64,000 nucleotides of DNA from Spirosoma endbachense. GTDB lineage: Bacteria; Bacteroidota; Bacteroidia; Cytophagales; Spirosomataceae. Shown one piece after another: positions 16,701 to 24,721 of the stretch (position 1 is its first letter; every line of letters begins with the position of its first letter). The notes under the pieces are model-generated. The model searched no databases. It was not told where the DNA came from and saw nothing but the letters and a program-made list of their open reading frames with translations. The stretch is from NCBI RefSeq assembly GCF_010233585.1, contig NZ_CP045997.1:2937746-3001745 (forward strand). Reading direction: 5' to 3'. Made by a program: the position numbers and the translations under genes.

Positions 16701-17856
16701 ATTAGATTTTGATAAGTTTCATCAGCAATTACAGGAACTATTTGGTCCAGAAGGTACTAAGCAAAAGATAATCACAGATGAGCTGCGACAGAAGTTCGCT
16801 AAGGGCGAGATTGGCTTCACTGAATTATGCCAAGGGGCTTATGGAGGAGACCCAGTGGCCGCCTGGAATTATGCTACATCAGACTACGCTAGCGGATTCC
16901 CGCTTGTGCCAATATGTCTTCAGAATACATTATCTCAAAGCGAAGCCACGGAATATGTACTTGATTTTACATCGCTATTCACCTTATTTTTCTTATCAAA
17001 AATAAAGTCGATAACATTTGAAAAAACGCCTTTTATCGTCTCACAGTTTTTAATAGATTATATATCACTGGAGTTAGAAACCGCAAGAAACGAGCGGGGT
17101 AGCGCTATGTCAGAAGAAATACTGGTTGATCGAATCACCCCACATTTCTACCCTGAAGATCAACAACAACGTAGAGCTATATTCTACCAAGAGCTGCTGG
17201 ACTGGATTCACGCGCATTGCAAACCAGATTATGCTCCAGAACGTTTGGGTAGCGATTTTGTCGACCGCGACGATGACAGAGAACTTTTTCCAGAAGATAG
17301 AGCATTCGTGTCTTCGTTCTCGGATACGTTGTTGCTTGCAAATCGCCCCAATCGAATTTGGATTACTGACGACTATCTTCCTTACCGGTCAAGTATTGGG
17401 CTTGCATTAATAACCACTGAACATTTTTTGCATAGAGAATATAGTCAATTATATCTGAATCAATTATGGCTTGATTTGGTAGGCTTTAACTTTCGTGGAT
17501 TAACCCTAGGAGCCAATCAACTTTATCGTGTATTCAAAGAATCATTACTTGAAGATGCTCATCAGAAGAATTATCATCGAGCCATGTTCAGCTTCTCTAA
17601 GCAGTATAATCCAGAACCGCGTTTATTGATAGCTGTGATCCTTTTCTTAAAAATGGTATACAAAGAACCTTTTACTCTGGATTACAAACGACAAGTATCA
17701 CAAGCTATGCTGCGACGACATTTTACGGGAACCTCATCTGTTACAGAACGAGATGTTCTACTAATCCGGCTTTTAATTGACAGTGAGTTTAAACTAATGG
17801 GAGATCTAGGTAACTTCCTTAAAGAAGATCTCAACATCGCACTAGGATTAAGTTAG
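13756..17856 (+). CDS. Trypsin-like protease fused to long helical-repeat region and PIN-like C-terminus
   Basis: This is a 1366-residue protein. Residues 1-220 form a trypsin-like serine protease: H49 (TARHC), D94 (YDGAILVI) and S176 (GFSGSG), with VGSGFVVVSD before the histidine. There is no signal peptide, so it acts in the cytosol. Residues 240-870 are helical repeats of TPR type (for example ERAADAYLNKEQPDKAYEIAETILKAQP). Residues about 895-975 resemble a GreA/B C-terminal-like beta domain (AKATIGLAVGESFKLHDQ). Residues about 1050-1250 contain YVLDFTSLFTL and IWITDDYLPYRSS, which could be a PIN-like nuclease fold; this is inference. The start ATG overlaps the MBL gene end, showing coupling. 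The role is probably sensor or executioner protease in the defence operon. Confidence 0.82.
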   Translation: MNAEYATSLLMASINNLSVRLTVAGQPVGSGFVVVSDSNEYSYVLTARHCFANLGELNEISVDWYDYDQCTFTSLLVRVADCPLLFYEAQDTYDGAILVIPRSQLPVQVTPVVLVSYINHDQAFRFRGYPDALSNQHPEELDATAGLCLGHQIKLKVPESVEDNITIAYSNVKGFSGSGLFRQENNHVYVAGIITDYQVGIKRFIAHTLNPLNALLRTSNLPEMYILEASATSNNVAQNDSVDFVDQCRRLLDEAEQAWEELRPRQGMSIVRAVRNNLNEAVLSTDRRNLLLARVNYLEGLNAGDLREEVDVDKLFIEANALAPSVLSYQERAADAYLNKEQPDKAYEIAETILKAQPFNPYAWLIIAHLEPNQPVPPAAQSEPAYKVGYLTKLGKLKGDGTIRTSDYTDLFRSEISGQEIPSSISRKRVYYWSYIAQFALHELMSGLKRIHNLQRPKELLGNSQLKYAHDLFERICLRVENSDLRNDKFFQVLRFEFCYCRYFLTDDDSTAHHMAEQLFDLFIGTKQVVALPYLPNRPAAIEAIPHRLIDLLQILFGQQEGQKMLDAINADKIYSNEPILDLYKGMAYELINCPKEKIKSFQSYLSRTDNLVDLDVINFLAPIQVLLSSGISIESIQQLAIDGKTFEQPYYKHLLEAFLWVGEQKPKDRARSCAEQVKQHWSILPDMLQMVIVRIFMRLEDWSVAKELLAQLCNENEESEELLLFIITIYNERKDIARFLRLVANWRAKFTPHPSLIRDELSVYQSLRNWVKMEEVAIYGLTNFPDSVAYWFDLVRSLYSQGATKKEALLAQLSLDHHLFRDDFTTEARFTLIHFCFTVGLNTKGLELSYRVLKANPNNPGIQQSYFSLSTNYKAFDNLDVPQTAQPDMVVRLQLEGDIQLLELTEEAIQYNRVAKATIGLAVGESFKLHDQLMHRDEEYTVVQIMDKYSGQLAFIMKNSEQPFSGLAMRSMEIPTDEAGELDFDKFHQQLQELFGPEGTKQKIITDELRQKFAKGEIGFTELCQGAYGGDPVAAWNYATSDYASGFPLVPICLQNTLSQSEATEYVLDFTSLFTLFFLSKIKSITFEKTPFIVSQFLIDYISLELETARNERGSAMSEEILVDRITPHFYPEDQQQRRAIFYQELLDWIHAHCKPDYAPERLGSDFVDRDDDRELFPEDRAFVSSFSDTLLLANRPNRIWITDDYLPYRSSIGLALITTEHFLHREYSQLYLNQLWLDLVGFNFRGLTLGANQLYRVFKESLLEDAHQKNYHRAMFSFSKQYNPEPRLLIAVILFLKMVYKEPFTLDYKRQVSQAMLRRHFTGTSSVTERDVLLIRLLIDSEFKLMGDLGNFLKEDLNIALGLS

Positions 17857-17891
17857 GGTATACCTTTAAATTCTATAATCGAATTACTACT

Positions 17892-17922
17892 CTTGTAAAT
17901 TAGCCGACTCGGCCTTGTAAAT
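17892..17922 (+). promoter_or_regulatory. Direct repeat and small palindrome upstream of the CHAT gene
   Basis: CTTGTAAAT occurs at 17892-17900 and again at 17914-17922, a 22-bp period (two helical turns). Between them GCCGA-C-TCGGC (17903-17913) is an inverted repeat. This sits in the 115-bp gap before the CHAT gene and may be a regulator-binding site or promoter region giving that gene its own control. Confidence 0.4.
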
Positions 17923-17971
17923 AATAGACACGAAAATTTTTAAGTAAAGGCAAATTAATTACTTTTCAAAA

Positions 17972-20200
17972 ATGGAACTACGTAAAAGAGCATTTTCAGA
18001 GGTACATTATATTATAATAACTCAAGAACCACCCGACGAGCTTTTAATTACCCAACCTACAGAATTTTCCAATGAGATCATAAACATAATTAAGAAATGC
18101 CCTAAAGATATATCTCAATTCATTGATGCTTTTACTTATTATGAATTGTCTTACAAATATTTATTCAATAATGGATATAACGTATCTGTTTTATATGATT
18201 ATTATAGTAAAGAATTTGTTCAAGATTTGTCAAATGAAATTAGGCTACAATTATATTTTTTGGATGCTAAAAGTGATTTAGAAGAGACATGTAAGTCACT
18301 TAAATACTATCACAATCACTTAAGGTATTATTGCATTTTCAATAATGAAGATAATGTAGATTTTGAGTTAGAAAATACAATTGAAGATCATATAGATTTT
18401 TACAAATATATATATGATATTAATAAGGATAAAATATTTACTTCTTTAAATATCCCCCTGCTAGATGTAAATATCTACAAAAAACTTTCATCGAATATTG
18501 AAAATAAATATGAATATTTTTTACCTACTATTAATAATTATTTTCTCATAAACAGTATAATCGGCAATTCACCGTTGGTTGATAAAGAGCCATCAAAAGA
18601 AGAGTTTCATAAAATATTGGCTTTGCAGTCAAAAAAAGCGATGGATAAGCCTAACTCATTTGAGAGGCAAAATCTGTTGGTTAAACAGATCAATATAATT
18701 GATAGTATTATCGGTTTAGCCTTAAATGAAAAGCTTTTCAAATTAAGCACAAAGTTTCAACCAGTATATGCACCCTTAATAATTGTTGCACCATTTATTA
18801 GCCCCGATTTAAAAGTGTATAAAAAAATAGCCGATTCACCCTTAATGGAATTATTTGTAAAATCAATAACTACGGAACAATCAGAAAATTATGTTAATCT
18901 TCAAAAAAATGATTCACACAATAAATTATATTCTGACAATAAATTGATAGTAGAAGCTTTAAGTTTGAGCATGAGATACAGACAAGATAAAATGCTTTAT
19001 TTAGACGATATATCTTTTTTGCATTCATCATTTTGGTTCTCTCCTACAATTCGCCTTCCTCTTTCTGGGAAATCAATTTATAGAGAATTATCGTTTTTTC
19101 GCGCTGAATTACATTCAAACATATCTAGACCAAATAATAGAAGAAACATAAAAAAAGTAATTATTAAGTTTGGTAAACTACTGAAAGAAAGGATTATATC
19201 AAAAAAATTAGAAGAAATAATTAAACTGCGTGATAGGCAAATAATTGTAATATCTGATTTGCCAATAGAGTGGCTAGAGATAGATGGAATTCCACTTGCT
19301 TTTACACATGATGTTTGTAGGATACCTGAAACTTCACCAAGAGTAGGGATGGCATTGTATTCAAGCCATAGCCTTTTTCAATACACTATACCCAAAGATA
19401 TTTTACAAAAAACTTTAATCATTTTCGGCTCAGATCAAAAGGAATTTGAAGTTTGGCGTTTAGAATGTATCGCTTTATCCAAAAAGAAAAATTTTACGAT
19501 TGTTTCGTGTGAAAATATTCAAGCTGTTATTGATGCTGTCGAGAAACATAAACCAGATTTATTAATTTTTGATTGTCATGGTGGGTACAATAGCGAGGAA
19601 AAATCCACTTATCTAGAGATAGGCGATGAAAGATTAACGCATGAAGTTATACAAAATAATCATATCTCTGCTCCAATTGTATTTCTATCTGCCTGTAGTA
19701 CAGCACCTACTTATGGAATAGTTAATACAGTCGCAAACGCTTTTTTTCAGACCGGTGCGTTCTCCGTTACTACAACATATCTCCCAGTTGAAATAAACGC
19801 TGCGTCTATTCTTTACATAAGGATGCTTAATAAGCTAGGAGAAGCCTCTAATCAAATTTTACATAAAAATTGGTTAGAGTTTATAAGTCATATAATAAGA
19901 ACATCATACATCCAAACAACATATCAAAAGGTACGTGAAAAAGTAAAAATATCAAAAAAAGATATTTCTTCACAAAACGTAGATGCACTTGTTGAATCTA
20001 TGTTTTTTAATACAAGAAGAACTCTATATACAGAATTAAGCAAAAATATAAGAAGGCTCAACCAAATTGATCAAGCAGCACTAGATGCTATTGTTCCCGA
20101 ATACCTTTTCTACAGTAATTTAGGCCGAGGTGATCTGTTATTATTTGAAACTTGGAAAGATGCTCATTTGATTAATAATGATACTACTATAGAAGATTAG
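17972..20200 (+). CDS. CHAT-domain (caspase-like) protease
   Basis: The 742-residue protein ends in a CHAT protease domain (about 480-640): H536 in LIFDCHGGYN and C575 in IVFLSACSTAP form the catalytic dyad. The N-terminal 450 residues are a low-complexity, Asn/Ile/Lys-rich helical region I do not recognise, probably a sensor or repression module. No membrane segment or signal peptide is visible. The gene is much more AT-rich than its neighbours and uses AT-ending codons, which suggests acquisition separate from the 9907-17856 block. It lies 115 bp downstream on the same strand, so it may be read through or have its own promoter. CHAT proteases in conflict systems cleave partner proteins and trigger cell death; the substrate here could be the adjacent MBL or trypsin proteins. 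Confidence 0.88.
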   Translation: MELRKRAFSEVHYIIITQEPPDELLITQPTEFSNEIINIIKKCPKDISQFIDAFTYYELSYKYLFNNGYNVSVLYDYYSKEFVQDLSNEIRLQLYFLDAKSDLEETCKSLKYYHNHLRYYCIFNNEDNVDFELENTIEDHIDFYKYIYDINKDKIFTSLNIPLLDVNIYKKLSSNIENKYEYFLPTINNYFLINSIIGNSPLVDKEPSKEEFHKILALQSKKAMDKPNSFERQNLLVKQINIIDSIIGLALNEKLFKLSTKFQPVYAPLIIVAPFISPDLKVYKKIADSPLMELFVKSITTEQSENYVNLQKNDSHNKLYSDNKLIVEALSLSMRYRQDKMLYLDDISFLHSSFWFSPTIRLPLSGKSIYRELSFFRAELHSNISRPNNRRNIKKVIIKFGKLLKERIISKKLEEIIKLRDRQIIVISDLPIEWLEIDGIPLAFTHDVCRIPETSPRVGMALYSSHSLFQYTIPKDILQKTLIIFGSDQKEFEVWRLECIALSKKKNFTIVSCENIQAVIDAVEKHKPDLLIFDCHGGYNSEEKSTYLEIGDERLTHEVIQNNHISAPIVFLSACSTAPTYGIVNTVANAFFQTGAFSVTTTYLPVEINAASILYIRMLNKLGEASNQILHKNWLEFISHIIRTSYIQTTYQKVREKVKISKKDISSQNVDALVESMFFNTRRTLYTELSKNIRRLNQIDQAALDAIVPEYLFYSNLGRGDLLLFETWKDAHLINNDTTIED

Positions 20201-20674
20201 TAATCTATATCGCTTCGCCAAATCATAAATTTGTAAAAATTCTGGTGGTATTAAACTGCATTGAGGAATATGGAACACTTCCTAAAAAAATCAATATTTT
20301 ACTCTTTACTTTAATTAACATACTTTTTACCTATGGCTTGTTTGCTATGTGGTCTTACAGCAGCGCTCAGGTTCAATATTAGAAAATTACGCCCAATATC
20401 AACATCCGCCCAACATCAACAGTCGATTTTCCGCTTTGCCAAAATCCGTTCAATTAAAGGCTTGTAAATAACATTAAATGAACTTGCAACGCGCTATAGA
20501 TCAATGTGGTAGTTAATAATATTAAGAAGTCAAAAATCGTTCACGAAAACCCTTCATTCAATACCTGAATGATTACTTTCGTAGGCAACAATTTACCTCA
20601 TCGCAACTAGTTAAAATCTGATCGGTGCCAGTAGGTGGTCCCCGATCGACACGCTACAACGACCGGTTAGTGAT
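20201..20674. other. Intergenic, no supported gene
   Basis: This AT-rich stretch separates the CHAT gene from the leftward response regulator. It holds only short reading frames (for example 44 codons from ATG 20332) with no recognisable features. No clear terminator was seen. Confidence 0.5.
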
Positions 20675-21097
20675 CTAAAAATTATTGGGGGCTGCGCATC
20701 GTTTCCAATACTCCATGATAAAATAGATACTTTTCTCAAGTTCATCCAGAGAGTTTTGCTTGACGAAAAAACCCTGGACCGATAGACTATAGGCATTGAT
20801 CACCATCTCTTGGCTGGCGGCTGTGGAGAAAAATAAGTAAGGGATGCATTTAAGTTGCAAGGCCGCATCGCGGTGCAGTTTCTCCCGCAGTTCGATCCCG
20901 TTTAAGCGGGGCATGTTGATGTCCGATAGGATCAGAAAAGGTAATTCGGCAGTCGACAACAAGTAATCCAAGGCTTCTTGTCCATCGGGGAAGTATCTGA
21001 CATGATTGGGATAGTTTAATTTCCTAAAGACTTGCTCAAACAGGAATTGATCATCGGCATCATCTTCAATGAGAATGACGGGTCCGTTTTTGTTCAT
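20675..21097 (-). CDS. Single-domain response regulator (receiver only)
   Basis: A CheY-like receiver of about 140 residues: ILIEDDADDQFLFEQ supplies the acidic pocket, LILSDINMPRLNGIEL the phospho-acceptor Asp, and LFFSTAAS and GFFVKQNS the switch Thr/Ser and the conserved Lys. The IEDDADDQ pattern is that of Rcp1-type regulators, common in Bacteroidota and usually paired with a phytochrome or hybrid kinase. I place the start at the ATG of MNKNGPVIL (21097), because the 43 residues further upstream show no domain. No output domain and no kinase gene is adjacent, so it probably takes its phosphate from a kinase elsewhere. Confidence 0.88.
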   Translation of the reverse strand: MNKNGPVILIEDDADDQFLFEQVFRKLNYPNHVRYFPDGQEALDYLLSTAELPFLILSDINMPRLNGIELREKLHRDAALQLKCIPYLFFSTAASQEMVINAYSLSVQGFFVKQNSLDELEKSIYFIMEYWKRCAAPNNF

Positions 21098-21331
21098 GGG
21101 CCAAGTTAACTGAGTGGGGAGATCTATTATCTCCCAAATATGCTCAAAACCATTGATCATGCTGCATTTGTCGGTTTGGGATTCTTTTGGCAGTTTGAAC
21201 AGTTTCCTTACCGGAAAATCTGCCAACTATTACTTGATCGCACTGATTGGTGCACGTAAGCTCAATGTAGCGCTACGAATCAAACCTAACTCCAAGGGCA
21301 CCGGTTGAATGAAGTACTTATAACCGATTCT

Positions 21332-21442
21332 ATGAACGTCAACGAAACAAACCCTGCTCAACCTACGCCGTCTCAACCTACTCAACCAAAATCCCCGGTT
21401 CGATCCAGACCGAAACGGCCCCGTATCAAAAAAGGTAGTTGA
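21332..21442 (+). CDS. Small Pro/Lys/Arg-rich peptide, hypothetical
   Basis: ATG 21332 opens a 36-codon frame whose product is proline-rich then strongly basic (PTQPKSPVRSRPKRPRIKKG). The composition is unlike random sequence and would suit a nucleic-acid-binding tail, but there is no homology I know. It precedes the serine recombinase by about 190 bp. Confidence 0.25.
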   Translation: MNVNETNPAQPTPSQPTQPKSPVRSRPKRPRIKKGS

Positions 21443-21562
21443 GCGTAGTTTTCGCTGATAACCCAACCGATTTCAGCGAAGTGCTAGCCCACTTTTCCCA
21501 ACTTTGTCAAATTGACAGGTTGTCAGCTTAGTGGATTGGTTTGTTATGACTAAATTTGAGGG

Positions 21563-21602
21563 TTGTCACAAGTCAAGAACGCACGTTGTAGTCTTGTGAC
21601 AA
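21563..21602. repeat. 40-bp inverted repeat upstream of serine recombinase 1
   Basis: TTGTCACAAG (21563-21572) and CTTGTGACAA (21593-21602) are perfect 10-bp inverted arms, 30 bp before the recombinase ATG. The same left arm plus TCAAGAAC, with the same 40-bp span and a degraded right arm, lies upstream of the related recombinase at 48080. It is a candidate operator or recombination (res) site for these enzymes. Confidence 0.7.
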
Positions 21603-21632
21603 ACATGTTTTTTGTCTACCAATAGCCTACTT

Positions 21633-22295
21633 ATGGTGAAATATGTTGCTTACTATCGGGTATCGACCCAAAAGCAGGGGAGGAGCGGCTTAGGACTCGA
21701 TGCCCAGAAAGCAGGTATCCACGCCTTTTGTGGTGATCAGTTGATCGGCGACTTTATCGAAATTGAATCGGGGGGCAAAACCAGCCGGAAGGAATTAGCT
21801 AAAGCCATTGAACTTTGCCAGAAAGAAAATGCCAAATTGATTGCCTACCGGCTGGACCGGGTGTTGCGGAATTTGGAAATTCTGGTTGCCCTGCGCTTGA
21901 ACAAAGTCATGTTCACGGCTTTGGATTGTCTCAATGACTCCGACATGATTATTAACATCAAAGCCGCCTTGGCTGAGGATGAACTGCGCAAGATCTCTGA
22001 ACGAACAAGAGCCGCTTTACACCAAAAGAAAGCCCGGGGTTTTACGTTAGGCAAACCCGAAAATTTTTGTGATGAAGGCCGACGGAAAGGAACGGATGTT
22101 GGCAAAGAAGCCGCCCGAATTCACCCGGCTAATCAGCAAGCCGCCGAACTGATCCGACTTTATCAGCGGGATAAACTAACGATGAGGGCGATTGCCGAAC
22201 GACTCAATAAAACCGGCTTCCGGACGCGAAAAGGAAAGCTGTTTCAAGCCGAATCGGTACGCCGATTGATGAGCGAAACGATTGTGCTGGAATAA
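21633..22295 (+). CDS. Serine-family site-specific recombinase (resolvase/invertase type) 1
   Basis: About 220 residues from ATG 21633. The N-terminal resolvase catalytic domain begins VAYYRVST with nucleophile S11, and carries GLGLDAQ and YRLDRVLRN (the conserved Arg region), then DELRKISERTRAALHQKKARG on the long helix and a C-terminal helix-turn-helix (LTMRAIAERLNKTGF ... SVRRLM). It is closely similar in layout to the protein at 48080, and both have an inverted repeat upstream. An earlier TTG in frame exists, but ATG aligns with the other recombinase. Such small serine recombinases resolve cointegrates or invert short segments, and candidate sites are present nearby. No transposase gene is directly adjacent. 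Confidence 0.92.
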   Translation: MVKYVAYYRVSTQKQGRSGLGLDAQKAGIHAFCGDQLIGDFIEIESGGKTSRKELAKAIELCQKENAKLIAYRLDRVLRNLEILVALRLNKVMFTALDCLNDSDMIINIKAALAEDELRKISERTRAALHQKKARGFTLGKPENFCDEGRRKGTDVGKEAARIHPANQQAAELIRLYQRDKLTMRAIAERLNKTGFRTRKGKLFQAESVRRLMSETIVLE

Positions 22296-22437
22296 TAATG
22301 GGCTAGCTACTAGGTAGGGGAGAGCCGCACAGCTAAGCCAATGTTCCATCACGATAAATAGCCGAACGATGAAAGACGTCTCGTTTTGAATTGCCTTACC
22401 TTTGCCTCATTCACGAACATGCTTTATACCCTATCGT

Positions 22438-23259
22438 ATGGGAGTCGCTCAAGACATCTGGCAAGCCTTCCTGGCTGCTCATCCCGAGGTCACCAAAGGC
22501 CAGCTATCACTGGAAGAGGTAAACCGCAAAATGGCTGCCTTCACCCAAGCCCGCAATCAGCAGCCTCATCCCGATTTCGACGGTCTTTCACCCCAGCAGA
22601 TGCATAGTCTGTTGAGTGACCCCTGGGGAGATGGATCGCTCCTACGTTTACAGAATAATCTGACGGATTCGCTACTGGATCAGATTCCCTTCTTTGTCTT
22701 GATGGAGACGCTTTACCAGCAGCTACTCGTGGGCCCACCCATCAAACTAACGCCCAAAGGGAATCTACCCTTGGTCCTCTGCCGAAACCTCTATGAGCGC
22801 AAGCTGTTGGTACAGGACGACATCGAACGAGGCATTACCAAAAAGATTTCCGAGGACAATGTGCGCTTTCTTCAGGCCTTGAAAGCTTGTCTGTCGCTGA
22901 GTGCCTATGTCAAGAAACGAAAGAATACATTCTCCTTAACCAAATCAGGCAAGCAGGCGGTAGGTAAGGAGCGAGCTTTTCTGGTTGAACAGTTACTTCA
23001 GGCTTATACGTTGCGTTTTAACTGGGCTTATCTGGACGATACCCAAACGGATGTGGGTCATTTTGGCTGGGCCTATTCCCTGCACCTAGTACATCAGTAT
23101 GGAACCGAATGGCGGGATGTAGATTTTTACGCGGCCAAACTGCTGAGGGCTTTTCCCCACTTGGGCGAGCCGATTCCATCCGGCCGACTAGCGGGCCTGT
23201 CGCTGACGTTTGAGCGGGTGTACGGCTGCAACTACCAATCGGGGCCAAATATCAAATAG
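22438..23259 (+). CDS. Hypothetical protein with winged-helix-like middle
   Basis: I do not recognise the family. From ATG 22438 the product is 273 residues, soluble, with no signal peptide. Residues around 140-195 (RFLQALKACLSLSAYVKKRKNTFSLTKSGKQAV) look like a winged helix, with a Lys-rich wing and the TKSGK turn. The C-terminal part is aromatic-rich (GWAYSLHLVHQYG). I choose ATG 22438, not the TTG 36 bases upstream, because a Bacteroidota -7 box TACCTTTG (22397-22404) overlaps that TTG. The last 13 residues and 42 bp, through the stop, are repeated in inverted orientation about 140 bp downstream, an unusual feature discussed with the repeat. Confidence 0.7.
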   Translation: MGVAQDIWQAFLAAHPEVTKGQLSLEEVNRKMAAFTQARNQQPHPDFDGLSPQQMHSLLSDPWGDGSLLRLQNNLTDSLLDQIPFFVLMETLYQQLLVGPPIKLTPKGNLPLVLCRNLYERKLLVQDDIERGITKKISEDNVRFLQALKACLSLSAYVKKRKNTFSLTKSGKQAVGKERAFLVEQLLQAYTLRFNWAYLDDTQTDVGHFGWAYSLHLVHQYGTEWRDVDFYAAKLLRAFPHLGEPIPSGRLAGLSLTFERVYGCNYQSGPNIK

Positions 23260-23437
23260 GAATGTAATACCTTGATTGACAAGTATAAACGTCCCTTTTG
23301 CTTTGCCCGATTGTCAAACGAAAGCATAGGGTTTCAGTTGTCCATAATGGCTATTTTAAGACTGATTTTGACCTTTTTGATTGACTTCAAGTAGGCTATT
23401 TGATATCTGGCCCGCTTTGGTAGTTGCAACCGTGTAC
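23218..23437. repeat. Inverted repeat of a gene tail (two 42-bp arms)
   Basis: The last 42 bp of the 22438 gene (23218-23259) recur, imperfectly, on the opposite strand at 23396-23437. Both arms encode the ending GCNYQSGP(N/D)IK and a TAG stop. The minus arm terminates a 73-codon frame (23396-23617) that may be a remnant of a related gene. The core GTTGCAACTACC is shared with two more sites at 24134 and 25233. Confidence 0.6.
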
Positions 23438-23740
23438 CGGTGGCGGTTTATGGAGCAGTTTGCCGCCTGGTTTGGTCTGATTGAACTTCGAGAAGAGCGC
23501 CAAATCGGTTTTTATCCCTACCCATTGTCCATTCGAAAAACACCGGTATTGGATCAACTCTTCCAATTCAATCGGTAATACCACCACAGGCTTCGTCAAT
23601 TCCTGAATACGGCTCAATCTGTGGCCATAGCCTCGTTAACAAAAAATGTATACCGGGCTTTTGTCATCGATAAATCCGTATCTTGACTACGGTAAGTAAA
23701 GCCTACCTTTTGAAATCTATTCATTGGTTATCAAACGAGC
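23260..23740. other. Intergenic with inverted gene tail and a candidate promoter
   Basis: Apart from the inverted arm at 23396-23437, I see no supported complete gene. TTG at 23693 is followed 18 bp later by TACCTTTTG (23704-23712), a near-consensus Bacteroidota promoter for the small gene at 23741. Confidence 0.5.
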
Positions 23741-23962
23741 ATGAACCACGAAGACCAAATCAGAGCGCACCTGAATCAACTCATGAGTCTGTGCGATGAG
23801 GACCAGAATTGGGCCATTAAGAAGCTGGCCAAGATCACCCTGGGCACCATGAACGTCCCGCAAGCGATGCAGTACCCCATTGCTGTGGCTTGTGAAAAAG
23901 CGCTGGAGGAAGTGTATACGCAGTGGCCTCAGGAAAACTGGGACAATCAGGCGCACACGTAA
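23741..23962 (+). CDS. Small hypothetical protein (73 residues)
   Basis: An acidic, helical 73-residue protein (INHEDQIR-like start MNHEDQIRAHLNQLMSLCDED, then NWAIKKLAKITLG). No family recognised. It is supported as a real gene by a near-consensus promoter 30 bp upstream, a clean ATG and coding-like composition. No membrane segment or signal is present. Confidence 0.55.
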   Translation: MNHEDQIRAHLNQLMSLCDEDQNWAIKKLAKITLGTMNVPQAMQYPIAVACEKALEEVYTQWPQENWDNQAHT

Positions 23963-24721
23963 AGGCTGACGGAGTTATCGCTATCCGAAACATCCGTTGT
24001 TAGTAGTTGGTCTGAAAATTCTAGACTTTATCCGTTGCCTAACTACGAGTAAATCCCCGTCAGTCTTGGCATACAGTCAAAACCTCAACCGGCTATTTTG
24101 GGGTTGCTTTTCGTACATACAACCCTGAAAATAGTTGCAACTACCGCAGACGTGCTGAAAAATGCCTTACCCATTGATTGGGGAAAGTTGCGCAGCGTTG
24201 AGATTGCGATTAAGCCATAATAGTTTGTCATTCAAAGGCTTAATACGATCTAATGAGCCATTTTCCCAGCATGTTGGGTCTAGTTAAAAAAAGGGATCAA
24301 ATTCGTCACGACTCGCTCAGACAATTACTAAGCCAGTCATGTCGGTAAATACATGACTGTAAGCGCATTAAAACGTTCCTTTTCGGGTACAAGTCAAGAA
24401 AGGCTGCCGAGTAATCAGAAACCGCTATGGCTCTGTCTCCTAAACTCGTACCCATTTTCAATGTACCAGCTATCTATGTTAGCTGAGAATCGGATACAGC
24501 TTATCAAAGGAGTATCAAGTTCTTACGGTCGAGCCATGACGAATTTGATCCGTTTTTTTAGATACACCCCATGTTGACGGCCCCGCAACGGCGGTGGTGC
24601 GGCCCGGCCTGGATTGGGCGGGCCACGCTTGATATTCCGACCGTGCCGCTGGCAGCTTAGCTGTGCGGCAACCTCCCTTATTTAATCTTAAGACACCCAA
24701 CCAAGACTATTACGTTTCAAG
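23963..24721. other. Long intergenic segment: possible gene tail, repeat core, GC-rich element
   Basis: Three things are visible. The core GTTGCAACTACC lies at 24134-24145. Around it, a frame ending at about 24220 codes for TTADVLKNALPIDWGKLRSVEIAIKP before a stop and may be the tail of a lost gene, since no start is evident. The strongly GC-rich block at 24574-24680 is listed separately. No other gene is supported. Confidence 0.4.
24574..24680 (+). other. GC-rich hairpin-prone segment before orphan family gene 1
   Basis: This 107-bp block is far richer in GC than the surrounding intergenic DNA. GCGGCCCG near 24598 can pair with CGGGC-CACGC near 24618, and the 3' part (CCGCTGGCAGCTTAGCTGTGCGG) forms another stem. 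It ends about 40 bp before the ATG at 24722. A similar block precedes the related gene at 49351. Candidate structured RNA leader or palindromic element. Confidence 0.4.

Noticed and set aside
20332..20466. A 44-codon frame in the spacer after the CHAT gene
   Set aside because: No promoter, no recognisable composition, and the spacer is AT-rich, so it could easily be chance.
24574..24680. Retron or group II intron RNA
   Set aside because: No reverse transcriptase gene is in the window and no recognisable retron or intron motif is visible; the segment is described only as hairpin-prone.
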